From NCBI GenBank assembly GCA_016790225.1, contig JAEUOZ010000039.1:23762-87761 (forward strand): 64,000 nucleotides of DNA, in the 5' to 3' direction. Positions 44,656-55,348 of the stretch are shown piece by piece. The DNA comes from Rubrivivax sp. GTDB taxonomy: Bacteria; Pseudomonadota; Gammaproteobacteria; Burkholderiales; Burkholderiaceae. A program made the position numbers and the translations under genes. Position 1 is the stretch's first letter, and each line of letters opens with the position of its first letter. The notes beneath the pieces are model-generated. The model ran no database searches, had not been told where the DNA came from, and worked only from the letters and a program-made list of their open reading frames with translations.

Positions 44656-46019
44656 GCGCCTCTTCTGCCGCCGCCGCAGCGGCCTCGCGGCCGGCGCCAC
44701 CGCGCCTGCTGCCCATCGCTGCGCCGCTGCTCTTCGAGCTGGTGCTGGGCATCGGCGTGGGCGCGGTCGGCACCTGGCTGGCGGCCCGCCTGTCCGATAC
44801 CGAAGGCGCGGCCTACGCGCTGACGCTGCACCTGCTGGCAATGCTCTTCGTGCTCTTTCGCATCATCGGTGCGGGGATTGGCGTGGTGGTCTCGCAAAGC
44901 CTGGGCGCAGGCCGTCGCGACGCGGCGCAGGCGGTGGCGCGCGCCACGCTGGGCGCCAGCAGCTGGATCGGCGGTTTCACGGCGCTGGTGGCGCTGGCCT
45001 TCGCCTGGCCGCTGCTGCGCCTGCTCAACGCCCCGCCCGAGGTGCTGCCGCTGGCCGCGCCGCTGCTGATGGCGCTGGCGCCGGCCTTGCTGCTGGACGC
45101 CTGGAACGCGTCCATGGCGAGCGTCATGCGCGCCTACCTGAAGGTGCGCGAAACGCTGGCCGTGATCGTGCTGATGCATGCGCTGCTGCTGGTGCTGGCC
45201 CTGCTGCTGATGCCGCGCCTGGGCCTGCCGGGCTATGCGCTGGCGCTGGCGCTCAGCCGCGCCGTGGGTGCGGTCTGCATGGCCTGGCTGTGGCACACGC
45301 GGCTGGATCTGTCGATCCGCTGGCCCGATGTCTGGCGCTGGCAGCGTCAGACGCTGGCGCCGGTGCTGCGCATCGGGCTGCCGGGCGCGGCCGAGAACAT
45401 CGCCTACCGGCTGGCCTTCCTGATCAGTGTCTCGGTGGTCGGCAGCCTGGGCGGTGCGGCGCTGGCCACGCAGGCCTACACGCTGCAGATCAATTACGCG
45501 GTGCTGCTCTTCGGGCTGGCGACGGGCCTGTCGGTGGAGATCGTCGTGGGTCACCGCGTGGGCGCCGGGCAGCTGCGCGATTCGCACCGCCTGGTGCGCC
45601 GCGCGCTGGCCCTGGGCCTGGCCGCCAGCGTCGCGATCGCCACGCTGGCGGCGCTGGCCGGGCCCCAGCTGATCGGGCTGTTCACCCAGGACGCGGCGCT
45701 CATCGCCAGCGGTGCCGCGCTGCTGTGGTGGAGCGTTCTGCTGGAGCCCGGCCGCACCTTCAACCTCGTCGTCATCAATGCGCTGCGGGCCGCCGGCGAC
45801 GCCCGCTATCCGCTGCTGGCCGGCGCGGCCTCGATGATCGTCGTGCTCGCTGGCGGCAGCTGGCTGCTGGGTGTGGAGCTGGGTTGGGGCCTGCCCGGCG
45901 TGTGGATCGCCTACGCGGCCGACGAATGGCTGCGCGGTCTGCTGATGTGGCGCCGCTGGGTGACGCTGGGTTGGCTGCCGCATGCCCGCGCGGCGCACCG
46001 GCGCCTGCGCAGGGCTTGA
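44652..46019 (+). CDS. MATE-family efflux transporter
   Basis: This 455-residue membrane protein has twelve predicted segments in two related halves, as usual for MATE transporters: FELVLGIGVGAVGTWLAARL, FRIIGAGIGVVVSQSLGAGR, and in the second half GLPGAAENIAYRLAFLISVS, YAVLLFGLATGLSVEIVVGH and RAAGDARYPLLAGAASMIVV. The only start compatible with the first segment is TTG 44652, inside the stop of the amylase gene (TTGA), implying translational coupling. MATE proteins export drugs or metabolites with Na+ or H+. A link to amylase expression is unusual and the cargo is unknown. Confidence 0.87.
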   Translation: MSASSAAAAAASRPAPPRLLPIAAPLLFELVLGIGVGAVGTWLAARLSDTEGAAYALTLHLLAMLFVLFRIIGAGIGVVVSQSLGAGRRDAAQAVARATLGASSWIGGFTALVALAFAWPLLRLLNAPPEVLPLAAPLLMALAPALLLDAWNASMASVMRAYLKVRETLAVIVLMHALLLVLALLLMPRLGLPGYALALALSRAVGAVCMAWLWHTRLDLSIRWPDVWRWQRQTLAPVLRIGLPGAAENIAYRLAFLISVSVVGSLGGAALATQAYTLQINYAVLLFGLATGLSVEIVVGHRVGAGQLRDSHRLVRRALALGLAASVAIATLAALAGPQLIGLFTQDAALIASGAALLWWSVLLEPGRTFNLVVINALRAAGDARYPLLAGAASMIVVLAGGSWLLGVELGWGLPGVWIAYAADEWLRGLLMWRRWVTLGWLPHARAAHRRLRRA

Positions 46020-46077
46020 GGGCGCGCGGGTGACGGTCCGGGCAGGGCGGGCCTCCGCAGCGAAGCCCGGCGCCGCG

Positions 46078-47130
46078 TCAGCTTTCCAGCTGCTCCAGCG
46101 CAAACGCGCCGCCGGTCAGGGCCGCCAGGGTGTCGATGATCAGGGTCGTCGGGATGTGGTCCAGGTAGGCACCGGCGCGGCCCTTGGCGACGAAGCGTTC
46201 GCGGAAGCGGGATTCGAAGAAGCGCTCACCGAAGCGCGGCACGATGCCGCCGCCCACGTACACGCCGCCGCGGGCGCCCAGCGTGAGCGCCACGTTGCCG
46301 GCAAAGCCACCCAGCAGCGCGCAGAAGGTGTCCAGCGTGAAGCGGCACAGCGGATCCTGGCCCGAGGTGCCCTGCTCGACGATGGTCTCGGCCGACTGTG
46401 GGGGCACGTTGTGACCCAGCACCGCCGCCACCGCGTCATGCAGCACCGGCAGCCCGATGCCCGACAGCAGCCGCTCGGCCGAGACATGGGCGTGATCGCG
46501 CCGCACGTGGCGCAGCAGCTCGCCTTCGAAATCGTCCATCGGCGCCAGAGTGCCGTGGCCGCCTTCGCCCGGCAAGGCCACCCAGCCATGGGCCGTGGGC
46601 ACCACGCCGCCGACACCCAGGCCGGTGCCGGGGCCGATGACGGCCATGGTGCCGGCGACGCGGCTCAGGCTGTCGTCGCGGGCCGTCGGGGCGCCAATCG
46701 CGCGCACCTGGTGCGGCTGGAGCTTGGGCAGCGACAAGGCCAGCCCTTCAAAATCGTTGAGCACCAGCAGCCGCTCCACGCCCAGGCTGCGCTGCAGCGC
46801 AGCACGCGAGAAGCGCCAGGGGCTGTTGGTCAGCGCGACCTCGTCGCCCTGCACGGCCGTGGCCACGGCCATCGCCGCACGCCGCGGCGTGGTGGCCGCA
46901 GCCTCCAGGCCCGCCTGCCGCAAGTGCTCCAGGTAGGCGCCAGCCGCTTCGGCCGGCCCCGGGAATGCGGCAACGGGCAGCGTGTGCACATGCTGCACGC
47001 CGGCCCCGGAGGCATCGACCCAGCCGAAGCGCGCGTTGGTGCCGCCGATGTCGGCCAGCAGCCAGGGCAGGCCGTGGCTGCCCGGCCGGGCTGGCGCGGT
47101 CGAGACGGGGCCTTCCATCGGTGCGTTCAT
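46078..47130 (-). CDS. glk: Glucokinase
   Basis: This 350-residue enzyme phosphorylates glucose with ATP. It has the phosphate-1 motif LLADIGGTNARFGWVD, the sugar region LTNSPWRFS and VLNDFEGLALSLP, the phosphate-2 motif AVIGPGTGLGVGGVVP, GEGGHGTLAP and the adenosine motif GVYVGGGIVPRFGERFFESR, all of the bacterial ROK-independent Glk family. GAGAGGA precedes the ATG. It diverges from a second glucokinase fused to HexR, with two HexR-like operators in the 207-bp gap, so it is probably regulated by its neighbour. It would feed glucose from starch breakdown to glucose 6-phosphate. Confidence 0.95.
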   Translation of the reverse strand: MNAPMEGPVSTAPARPGSHGLPWLLADIGGTNARFGWVDASGAGVQHVHTLPVAAFPGPAEAAGAYLEHLRQAGLEAAATTPRRAAMAVATAVQGDEVALTNSPWRFSRAALQRSLGVERLLVLNDFEGLALSLPKLQPHQVRAIGAPTARDDSLSRVAGTMAVIGPGTGLGVGGVVPTAHGWVALPGEGGHGTLAPMDDFEGELLRHVRRDHAHVSAERLLSGIGLPVLHDAVAAVLGHNVPPQSAETIVEQGTSGQDPLCRFTLDTFCALLGGFAGNVALTLGARGGVYVGGGIVPRFGERFFESRFRERFVAKGRAGAYLDHIPTTLIIDTLAALTGGAFALEQLES

Positions 47131-47235
47131 GAATCCTCTCTTGCAAGCGGCGCTCGCATCCCGGCCTGGGTGGCCGGGATGCGGCTCGGACGGGCGCGCC
47201 ATGCCGCGTCCTGCCGGGGGCAGAATACCCGGCAA

Positions 47236-47250
47236 GGTAGCAAAACTACA
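47236..47250. promoter_or_regulatory. HexR-like operator upstream of glk
   Basis: GGTAGCAAAACTACA carries the GTAG/CTAC dyad and matches the HexR consensus, read on either strand, at most positions; its core is the exact reverse complement of the core before glgB. It lies about 105 bp upstream of glk. Confidence 0.7.
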
Positions 47251-47299
47251 ACCACATCACAAGAGAACTTGACCCAAGCCTTAGACTTCACGGGACTTC

Positions 47300-47314
47300 T
47301 GTAGTGAAGCTACG
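47300..47314. promoter_or_regulatory. HexR-like operator upstream of the Glk-HexR fusion gene
   Basis: TGTAGTGAAGCTACG has the GTAG/CTAC dyad and matches the consensus at 11 of 15 positions. It ends 23 bp before the ATG of the fusion gene and would allow autoregulation. It is 64 bp from the site serving glk. Confidence 0.62.
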
Positions 47315-47337
47315 CACGTTGAGGCTTCGGAGATGAC

Positions 47338-49245
47338 ATGACAGCGTTCGACAGCCCGCGCCTGATCGCCGATATCGGCGGCACCTATGCCCGCTTCGCC
47401 GTGGAGACGGCGCCCGGCCGCTTCGAGCATCTGGCCTCGCTGCGCTGCGCAGAGCATGCCGATTTCCATGCCGCCGTCAGCGCCTACCTGGCCACGCTGC
47501 CGCCCGGGCATCTGCAGCACGCAGCCATCGCCATCGCCAATCCGGTGGAAGGCGACGAGGTGCGCATGACCAACTACCACTGGCAGTTCTCCATCGAGCA
47601 GATGCGCCAGCGGCTGGCTTTCGACACCCTGGTGGTGGTGAACGACTTCACGGCCCTGGCCATGGCGCTGCCCAGGCTGTCGCCGGCAGAGCGCCGGCCG
47701 GTGGGCGGTGGCGCGCCGCGCGAGCGCAGCGTCGTCGGGCTGCTGGGCGCGGGCACCGGCCTGGGCGTCTCTGGCCTGATTCCCGCGGGCGATGGCTGGG
47801 TGGCGCTGGGCACCGAGGGGGGACACACCAGCTTTGCCCCGCGCGACGCGCGCGAGCAGGCCATCCTGGCGTTTGCCCAGCAGCAGTACAGCCACGTTTC
47901 CTTCGAGCGCCTGCTCTCGGGCCCGGGGCTGGAGCTGATCCACCGCGCGCTGTGTGGCCGCGACGGCGTGGCCGCTCCAGGCCTGTCGGCGCCGGACATC
48001 ACGCGCCAGGGCCTGGCCGGCAGCGATGCCCGCTGCGCCGAGAGCCTGGAGGCCTTTTGCGCCATGCTGGGCACGGCAGCGGCCAATCTGGCCGTGACCC
48101 TGGGTGCGCTGGGCGGCATCTATATCGGCGGCGGCATCGTGCCGCGCCTGGGCGACTACTTCGATCGCAGCCCGTTCCGCGCGCGCTTCGAGGACAAGGG
48201 CCGCTTCAGCGCCTATCTCCAGGCCATCCCGACCTATGTCGTGACGGCCGAGCACGCCACCTTCATGGGCGCCTCGGCGATCCTGGCCGAGCAGCTCAAG
48301 GGGCTGGAATCCGCCGGCGGCTCGGCGATCCTGCAGCAGATCCAGCGCGCGCGGCCCAACCTCTCGCCGGCCGAGACGCGGGTGGCCGACTTTGTGCTGG
48401 CGCATCCGCGCTCGGCCCTGAACGAGCCGATCGCGCAGATCGCCCGGGCTGCCGATGTGAGCCAGCCCACCGTGATCCGCTTCTGCCGCACGCTGGGCTG
48501 CGAAGGCCTGTCCGATTTCAAGCTGCGCCTGGCCTCGGGCCTGACCGGCACGATCCCGGTCACGCACACGCAGGTCACCGGCGAGGACACGATGCTGGAG
48601 CTGGGCGAGAAGGTGCTGGGCAACACCGCGGCGGCCATCCTGCAGGTGCGCGATCACCTCAACCGCGAGACGATCGACCGCGCCATCGACCTGCTGTCCA
48701 GCGCCCAGCGCATCGATTTCCACGCCGTCGGCCACTACCGCGTGGTCGCCGACGATGCGCAGTTCAAGTTCCTTCGCTTCGGCGTCGCCAGCTCGTCCTA
48801 CACCGATCCGCGCCTGATGACGCTCTCGGCCAAGGTGCTGCGCCCGGGGGATGTGGCGGTGGTCATCAGCAGCAGCGGTCGCATCGACGAGCTGCTGGAG
48901 GTGGCCGACACCGCACGCGCGCGCGGCGCTGCCGTCGTGGCGATCACCGCCGGCCACTCGCCGCTGGCGCGCAAGGCCGATGTGGCGCTGGTGGTCGACG
49001 AGATCGAGGATGTGGCGACCCACGTGCCCATGGTCAGCCGCATCCTGCACCTGCTGGTGATCGACATCCTCGCCGTCGGCGTGGCCATGCGACGCGGCGA
49101 CACCGAGGCGCTGGAGGAGACCGCGGTGCCGGCGCTGGACGCCACCGGTGCCGCACTGCGGGCGGATGCGGCGGCCGTCAAGCGGGCCGGGCCGGGCATC
49201 ACGACCGCCGGCCCGCTGTCCAGGATGACCTCCCACAGCCGCTGA
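47338..49245 (+). CDS. Bifunctional glucokinase / HexR-type (RpiR family) transcriptional regulator
   Basis: This 635-residue fusion is known from Burkholderiales. Residues 1-325 are a glucokinase: LIADIGGTYARFAVETAP, MTNYHWQFS, VVNDFTALAMALP, LLGAGTGLGVSGLIP, GIYIGGGIVPRLGDYFDRSP. Residues about 335-410 are an RpiR winged helix-turn-helix (SPAETRVADFVLAHPRSALN, AADVSQPTVIRFCRTLGCEG). Residues about 450-600 are a SIS domain (AQRIDFHAVGHYRVVADDAQ, VVISSSGRIDELLEVADTAR) that in HexR binds 2-keto-3-deoxy-6-phosphogluconate. It probably phosphorylates glucose and regulates the HexR-like sites in this window. Confidence 0.93.
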   Translation: MTAFDSPRLIADIGGTYARFAVETAPGRFEHLASLRCAEHADFHAAVSAYLATLPPGHLQHAAIAIANPVEGDEVRMTNYHWQFSIEQMRQRLAFDTLVVVNDFTALAMALPRLSPAERRPVGGGAPRERSVVGLLGAGTGLGVSGLIPAGDGWVALGTEGGHTSFAPRDAREQAILAFAQQQYSHVSFERLLSGPGLELIHRALCGRDGVAAPGLSAPDITRQGLAGSDARCAESLEAFCAMLGTAAANLAVTLGALGGIYIGGGIVPRLGDYFDRSPFRARFEDKGRFSAYLQAIPTYVVTAEHATFMGASAILAEQLKGLESAGGSAILQQIQRARPNLSPAETRVADFVLAHPRSALNEPIAQIARAADVSQPTVIRFCRTLGCEGLSDFKLRLASGLTGTIPVTHTQVTGEDTMLELGEKVLGNTAAAILQVRDHLNRETIDRAIDLLSSAQRIDFHAVGHYRVVADDAQFKFLRFGVASSSYTDPRLMTLSAKVLRPGDVAVVISSSGRIDELLEVADTARARGAAVVAITAGHSPLARKADVALVVDEIEDVATHVPMVSRILHLLVIDILAVGVAMRRGDTEALEETAVPALDATGAALRADAAAVKRAGPGITTAGPLSRMTSHSR

Positions 49246-49291
49246 GCTCCGGCGTCCGGGATCTGGTTACGGTTGCCCCGCGCCATCTCCG

Positions 49292-49297
49292 TAGAAT
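49292..49297 (+). promoter_or_regulatory. -10 box for the metH transcript
   Basis: TAGAAT matches the sigma-70 -10 consensus at five of six positions and lies 6 bp before the first conserved bases of the SAH riboswitch, so transcription would start at about the riboswitch 5' end. No convincing -35 box is visible. Confidence 0.5.
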
Positions 49298-49302
49298 CCC
49301 GC

Positions 49303-49408
49303 GTTCCCGAGGGGCGTTGCGATGGCTTGGGCCGCTGGACGGCCGCCACCAGGCTCGGGGCACCTTGGCGGCCGATGCGGCTGCCGCGGCATCAACGGCG
49401 CTCATCCA
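49303..49408 (+). ncRNA. S-adenosylhomocysteine (SAH) riboswitch
   Basis: Three conserved SAH-riboswitch blocks appear in order: CCCGAGGGGCGTTGC (49306-49320), CCAGGCTCGGGG (49349-49360) and AACGGCGCTCATCC (49394-49407). A GC-rich variable hairpin sits between the first two. In beta- and gammaproteobacteria this RNA precedes metH or ahcY and turns expression on when SAH accumulates. A small hairpin CACTG/CAGTG (49407-49422) lies right at the metH start, which has no clear Shine-Dalgarno sequence, so control may act on translation initiation. Confidence 0.88.
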
Positions 49409-49423
49409 CTGACCGACCAGTGA

Positions 49424-52219
<2,796 letters not shown>

Positions 52220-52362
52220 AGCGGCGGCCCGAGCCGGCCCACGGGCTGGGCCGATGCCTTGCCGCATCCGCCCTTCGGCTGCCGCCGTGTGAACCTTCCG
52301 GCCGTGCCGTCCGTTGAGGCTTCCTGGGTCGCGCAGGGGCGTGGCTTCTACAGGAGACAGCG

Positions 52363-52887
52363 ATGAGGTCGATCGGGACACATGTGCAACAGGGCCTGCG
52401 GGCCGTGCTGGGGCTGGGCCTCGGTGCCTTGGGATTGCTTGGCCCGTCATGGGCCGCCAGCCCCGCGCTCGGGGCCGCTGCTGCCGCACCGGCGGCGGCC
52501 GCATCGGCTCCCGCTGCACCCAGCGCCCGCCAGCTGGCCGCGCTGTGCGACAGCTGCGCCATCGTCACGGCCACGCGCAGCGAAAAGCGCAAGGGCAAGG
52601 CCACGGCGATGGGCACGGCCGGCGGCGCGGTGGTGGGCGGTGTGGTCGGCAACAAGGTCGGCGACGGCGGGGTGCTGGCCACCGGAGCCGGCGCCGTGGC
52701 CGGTGCGGTGGTCGGGCGCGAGCTGGAAAAGCAGCTCAAGAAGCACACGGTGTGGGTCACCACCGTCACCACCAAGGACGGCCGCAGCCAGACGTTCGAG
52801 GCGCAGGCCGATCCGTTGTTCAAGGCGGGCGAGGTCGTGCGCATCGACAACGGGACCCTCAGCAAGGCCAACGCCGCCCTCAAGTGA
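52363..52887 (+). CDS. Glycine-zipper 2TM-domain protein (SlyB-like), exported
   Basis: This 174-residue protein has AGGAG upstream of the ATG and an N-terminal hydrophobic segment (GLRAVLGLGLGALGLLGPSWA) followed by Ala/Pro-rich sequence. Residues about 82-122 form a glycine zipper (MGTAGGAVVGGVVGNKVGDG, GAGAVAGAVVGRELEKQLKK), typical of outer-membrane or envelope-stabilising proteins such as SlyB. No lipobox Cys is evident at the leader end. The C-terminal part (TVWVTTVTTKDGRSQTFEAQ) is a small beta-rich domain. It seems to be a single gene between metH and nasT. Confidence 0.78.
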   Translation: MRSIGTHVQQGLRAVLGLGLGALGLLGPSWAASPALGAAAAAPAAAASAPAAPSARQLAALCDSCAIVTATRSEKRKGKATAMGTAGGAVVGGVVGNKVGDGGVLATGAGAVAGAVVGRELEKQLKKHTVWVTTVTTKDGRSQTFEAQADPLFKAGEVVRIDNGTLSKANAALK

Positions 52888-52988
52888 GTGCCCGCCAGCG
52901 GCCCGGAGGCCACCTGCCGCCGCGCCGGCGTCCGGCGTGGAGGCTGCGCTGACCGGCTGGCGGCTTGAAACTTGCAGGCCTGGCCGGC

Positions 52989-53681
52989 ATGCAGCGCAAG
53001 CCGCCTTCGGCCCCTTCGCCGCCCGACCGGCGCTCGGCCGCGCCATCCGGGCCTGAGGTCGATGCGCTGCCGGCCGCCGCGCCGCCGCCACCCTCTGCGC
53101 TGCGTGTGCTGCTGGTCGACGACGGCGCGCACCGCGTCGACCTGATCCGCGATGAGCTGACCGCCGCGGGCCACACGGTGGTGGGTGTGGTCGACGCGGC
53201 GGTGGCCATCCACGACTGTGTGCAGCGCCTGCAGCCGGATGTGGTGATCGTCGACGCGGAGTCGCCCAGCCGCGACACGCTGGAAAACCTGGCCACGGTC
53301 TCCGCCCGCAACCCGCGCCCCGTGGTCGTCTTCAGCGAGGACGACAGTGAAGCGCCGATGCAGCAGGCGCTGAAGGCCGGCGTCAGCGCCTACGTCATCG
53401 CCGGGCTGCAGCCGCACCGGCTGGCCCCCGTCCTGAAGGTGGCCATCGCCCGCTTCGAGCAGGACCGCGCGCTGCGTGCCCAGCTGGAAGATGCCGAGCT
53501 CAAGCTGAGCGAACGCAAGCAGATCGAACGCGCCAAGGGCCTGCTGATGGACGAGATCGGCCTGAGCGAAGAGCAGGCTTATGCGCATCTGCGCAAGCTG
53601 GCCATGGACCGCGGGCAGCGGCTGGCCGAAGTGGCGCAGCGGGTGATCGATGCCCAGGGGCTGATGCGCCCGCGCGGCTGA
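52989..53681 (+). CDS. nasT: ANTAR-domain response regulator, NasT-like antiterminator
   Basis: This protein of about 230 residues has a Pro/Ala-rich N-terminus and a receiver domain (LRVLLVDDGAHRVDLIRDEL, with an Asp in VVIVDAESPSRD). It ends with an ANTAR RNA-binding domain (ERAKGLLMDEIGLSEEQAYA, HLRKLAMDRGQRLAEVAQRV). NasT proteins bind paired hexaloop hairpins in nitrate-operon leaders and prevent termination. Precisely such a leader lies just downstream (53881-53993). ATG 52989 was chosen; an in-frame TTG exists at 52965. The usual partner NasS, which holds NasT inactive without nitrate, is not next to it. Confidence 0.9.
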   Translation: MQRKPPSAPSPPDRRSAAPSGPEVDALPAAAPPPPSALRVLLVDDGAHRVDLIRDELTAAGHTVVGVVDAAVAIHDCVQRLQPDVVIVDAESPSRDTLENLATVSARNPRPVVVFSEDDSEAPMQQALKAGVSAYVIAGLQPHRLAPVLKVAIARFEQDRALRAQLEDAELKLSERKQIERAKGLLMDEIGLSEEQAYAHLRKLAMDRGQRLAEVAQRVIDAQGLMRPRG

Positions 53682-53741
53682 GCCGCGCACCAGCGCCCGG
53701 CGGTCGCTTCCGTCTCTGTCTGACGGCGTACTTGCTGCGTC

Positions 53742-53756
53742 GCACCAAAGCGATGC
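53742..53756. promoter_or_regulatory. Candidate NtrC enhancer site 1 for nrtA
   Basis: GCACCAAAGCGATGC fits the NtrC dyad GCACC-N5-GGTGC with one mismatch. It is centred about 128 bp before the predicted start of transcription and exactly 42 bp (four helical turns) from the second candidate site. Confidence 0.55.
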
Positions 53757-53783
53757 GCATTCGCGCTGGCGCGGCCGGCGTCC

Positions 53784-53798
53784 GCATGTTGATGGTGC
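53784..53798. promoter_or_regulatory. Candidate NtrC enhancer site 2 for nrtA
   Basis: GCATGTTGATGGTGC keeps the GGTGC half exactly and GCA of the other half. It is centred about 86 bp before the predicted start. It also lies inside a 7-bp hairpin (GTCCGCA/TGCGGAC, 53780-53802), but that is upstream of the transcript. Confidence 0.5.
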
Positions 53799-53850
53799 GG
53801 ACCAGCAGCTCCAAAGGCTGATCCGGCGCTTCCGGACCCCGTCTGACGGC

Positions 53851-53866
53851 TGGCACGCCACGTGCA
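53851..53866 (+). promoter_or_regulatory. Sigma-54 promoter for nrtA-nrtB-nrtD-nirB-nirD-nasA
   Basis: TGGCACGCCACGTGCA matches the -24/-12 consensus TGGCACG-N4-TTGCA at every defined position but one, with the invariant GG (53852-53853) and GC (53864-53865) separated by exactly 10 bp. Transcription is predicted to begin near 53877, four bases before the first ANTAR-type hairpin. Confidence 0.75.
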
Positions 53867-53880
53867 TGAGCAGGCCCAAG

Positions 53881-53934
53881 GCAGTCTGCAATGGCGTGGG
53901 CTGCACCGTATCGAATCGGGCAAAGGCGTCCGAT
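53881..53934 (+). ncRNA. Two-hairpin ANTAR-binding leader RNA
   Basis: Hairpin P1 pairs 53881-53889 with 53896-53904 around the hexaloop AATGGC (53890-53895). Hairpin P2 pairs 53915-53921 with 53928-53934 around the hexaloop AAAGGC (53922-53927). The linker is 10 nt. Both loops have A at position 1 and G at position 4, the defining pattern of RNA bound by ANTAR proteins. The 3' part of P2 overlaps the 5' arm of the terminator that follows, so the two folds exclude each other. Confidence 0.8.
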
Positions 53935-53993
53935 GGCTTGAGTGCTTGGCGTGTTTTCGCGCCAGCGGCTTCGGGTCATCGAGACGCCTTTTT
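53922..53993 (+). terminator. Intrinsic terminator (attenuator) in the nrtA leader
   Basis: AAAGGCGTC (53922-53930) pairs with GACGCCTTT (53983-53991); CGATG (53931-53935) pairs with CATCG (53977-53981), leaving one bulged A. An inner hairpin TGGCGTG-TTTT-CGCGCCA lies at 53947-53964. The stem is followed by T-rich sequence. It should stop transcription before nrtA unless P2 forms. Confidence 0.82.
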
Positions 53994-54058
53994 CTATTGC
54001 TTTTTTGCTTTTTTCCGCATCGTTGGAGCACAGCATGTCGACTGATTGTGAGGGTTTG

Positions 54059-55300
54059 ATGAGCACTGAACGTCGCAATTTCATCAAGAGTGGCGCTGTC
54101 GCGGCGGCCGGCGCGGCCGGCATCGGCCAGACGCCCGGCGTGTGGGCCGCGGGCTCCGATGCGCCGGAGAAGAAGGAAGTGCGCATCGGCTTCATCCCGC
54201 TGACCGATTGCGCCAGCGTGGTGATGGCCTCGGTGCTGAAGTTCGACGAGAAATACGGCGTCAAGATCATTCCCACGAAGGAAGCCTCCTGGGCCGGCGT
54301 GCGCGACAAGCTGGTCAATGGCGAGCTGGACATGGCGCATGTGCTCTACGGTCTGGTGTATGGCGTGCACGGCGGCGTGGGCGGCCCCAAGAAGGACATG
54401 GCCGTCCTCATGACCATCAACAACAACGGTCAAGGTCTGACCGTGTCCAGGAAGCTGGCCGACAAGGGCGCGGTGGACGGCGCAAGCCTGGCCAAGCTGA
54501 TGGCCGCGGAGAAGCGCGAGTACACCTTTGCCCAGACCTTCCCCACCGGCACGCATGCCATGTGGCTGTATTACTGGCTGGCCACCTATGGCGTGAACCC
54601 GCTGCGCGACGCCAAGGTGATCACCGTGCCGCCGCCGCAGATGGTGGCCAACATGCGCGTGGGCAACATGGACGGTTTTTCCGTGGGCGAGCCCTGGAAC
54701 CACCGCGCCATCATCGACGGCATCGGCGTGTCTGCAGCCACCAGCCAGGACGTCTGGAAGGATCATCCCGAGAAGGTGCTGGGCACCACGGGCGACTTTG
54801 CGAAGAAGCACCCCAACACCTGCCGCGCGGTGATCGCGGCCGTGCTCGAGGCCAGCCGCTGGATCGACGCCAGCCTGTCCAACAAGAACAAGATGGCCGA
54901 GACGATCGCCGACAAGGCCTACGTCAACACCAGCGTCGATGCGATCAACCAGCGCATCCTGGGCCGCTACCAGAACGGCCTGGGCAAGACCTGGGACGAC
55001 CCCAATCACATGAAGTTCTTCAACGATGGTCTCGTGAACTACCCGTACCTGAGCGACGGCATGTGGTTCCTCACGCAGCACAAGCGCTGGGGCCTGATGA
55101 AGGACCACGTGGACTACCTGGCCATCGCCAAGGCCATCAACCAGACCGAGCTCTACAAGCAGGGCGCCGCAGCCGCCAAGGTGTCGCTGCCCAGGAGCGA
55201 CATGCGGACCAGCAAGCTGATCGACGGTGTCACCTGGGACGGCAAGGACCCGGCCCGCTATGCGGACAGCTTCAAGGTGCGCGCTGCGGCGGCGGCCTGA
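54059..55300 (+). CDS. nrtA: Nitrate ABC transporter substrate-binding protein
   Basis: This 413-residue protein has a twin-arginine leader (STERRNFIKSGAVAAAGAAG) and a CmpA/NrtA-type binding fold: VRIGFIPLTDCASVVMASVL, EASWAGVRDKLVNGELDMAH, TFPTGTHAMWLYYWLATYG and DGFSVGEPWNHRAIIDGIGV. It captures nitrate (possibly nitrite) in the periplasm for NrtB/NrtD. The leader distinguishes it from cytoplasmic NasS. GAGGG precedes ATG 54059; ATG 54035 with GGAG upstream is an alternative. It is the first gene after the attenuator. Confidence 0.93.
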   Translation: MSTERRNFIKSGAVAAAGAAGIGQTPGVWAAGSDAPEKKEVRIGFIPLTDCASVVMASVLKFDEKYGVKIIPTKEASWAGVRDKLVNGELDMAHVLYGLVYGVHGGVGGPKKDMAVLMTINNNGQGLTVSRKLADKGAVDGASLAKLMAAEKREYTFAQTFPTGTHAMWLYYWLATYGVNPLRDAKVITVPPPQMVANMRVGNMDGFSVGEPWNHRAIIDGIGVSAATSQDVWKDHPEKVLGTTGDFAKKHPNTCRAVIAAVLEASRWIDASLSNKNKMAETIADKAYVNTSVDAINQRILGRYQNGLGKTWDDPNHMKFFNDGLVNYPYLSDGMWFLTQHKRWGLMKDHVDYLAIAKAINQTELYKQGAAAAKVSLPRSDMRTSKLIDGVTWDGKDPARYADSFKVRAAAAA

Positions 55301-55348
55301 GCGACGCCACGTGGGTTTCCAACGATTGATTGCATCGGAGAGCCGATC

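Noticed and set aside
54059..55300. The NrtA-like protein as the missing NasS sensor
   Set aside because: It has a twin-arginine export leader and is followed directly by permease and ATPase genes, as a periplasmic transporter subunit would be.
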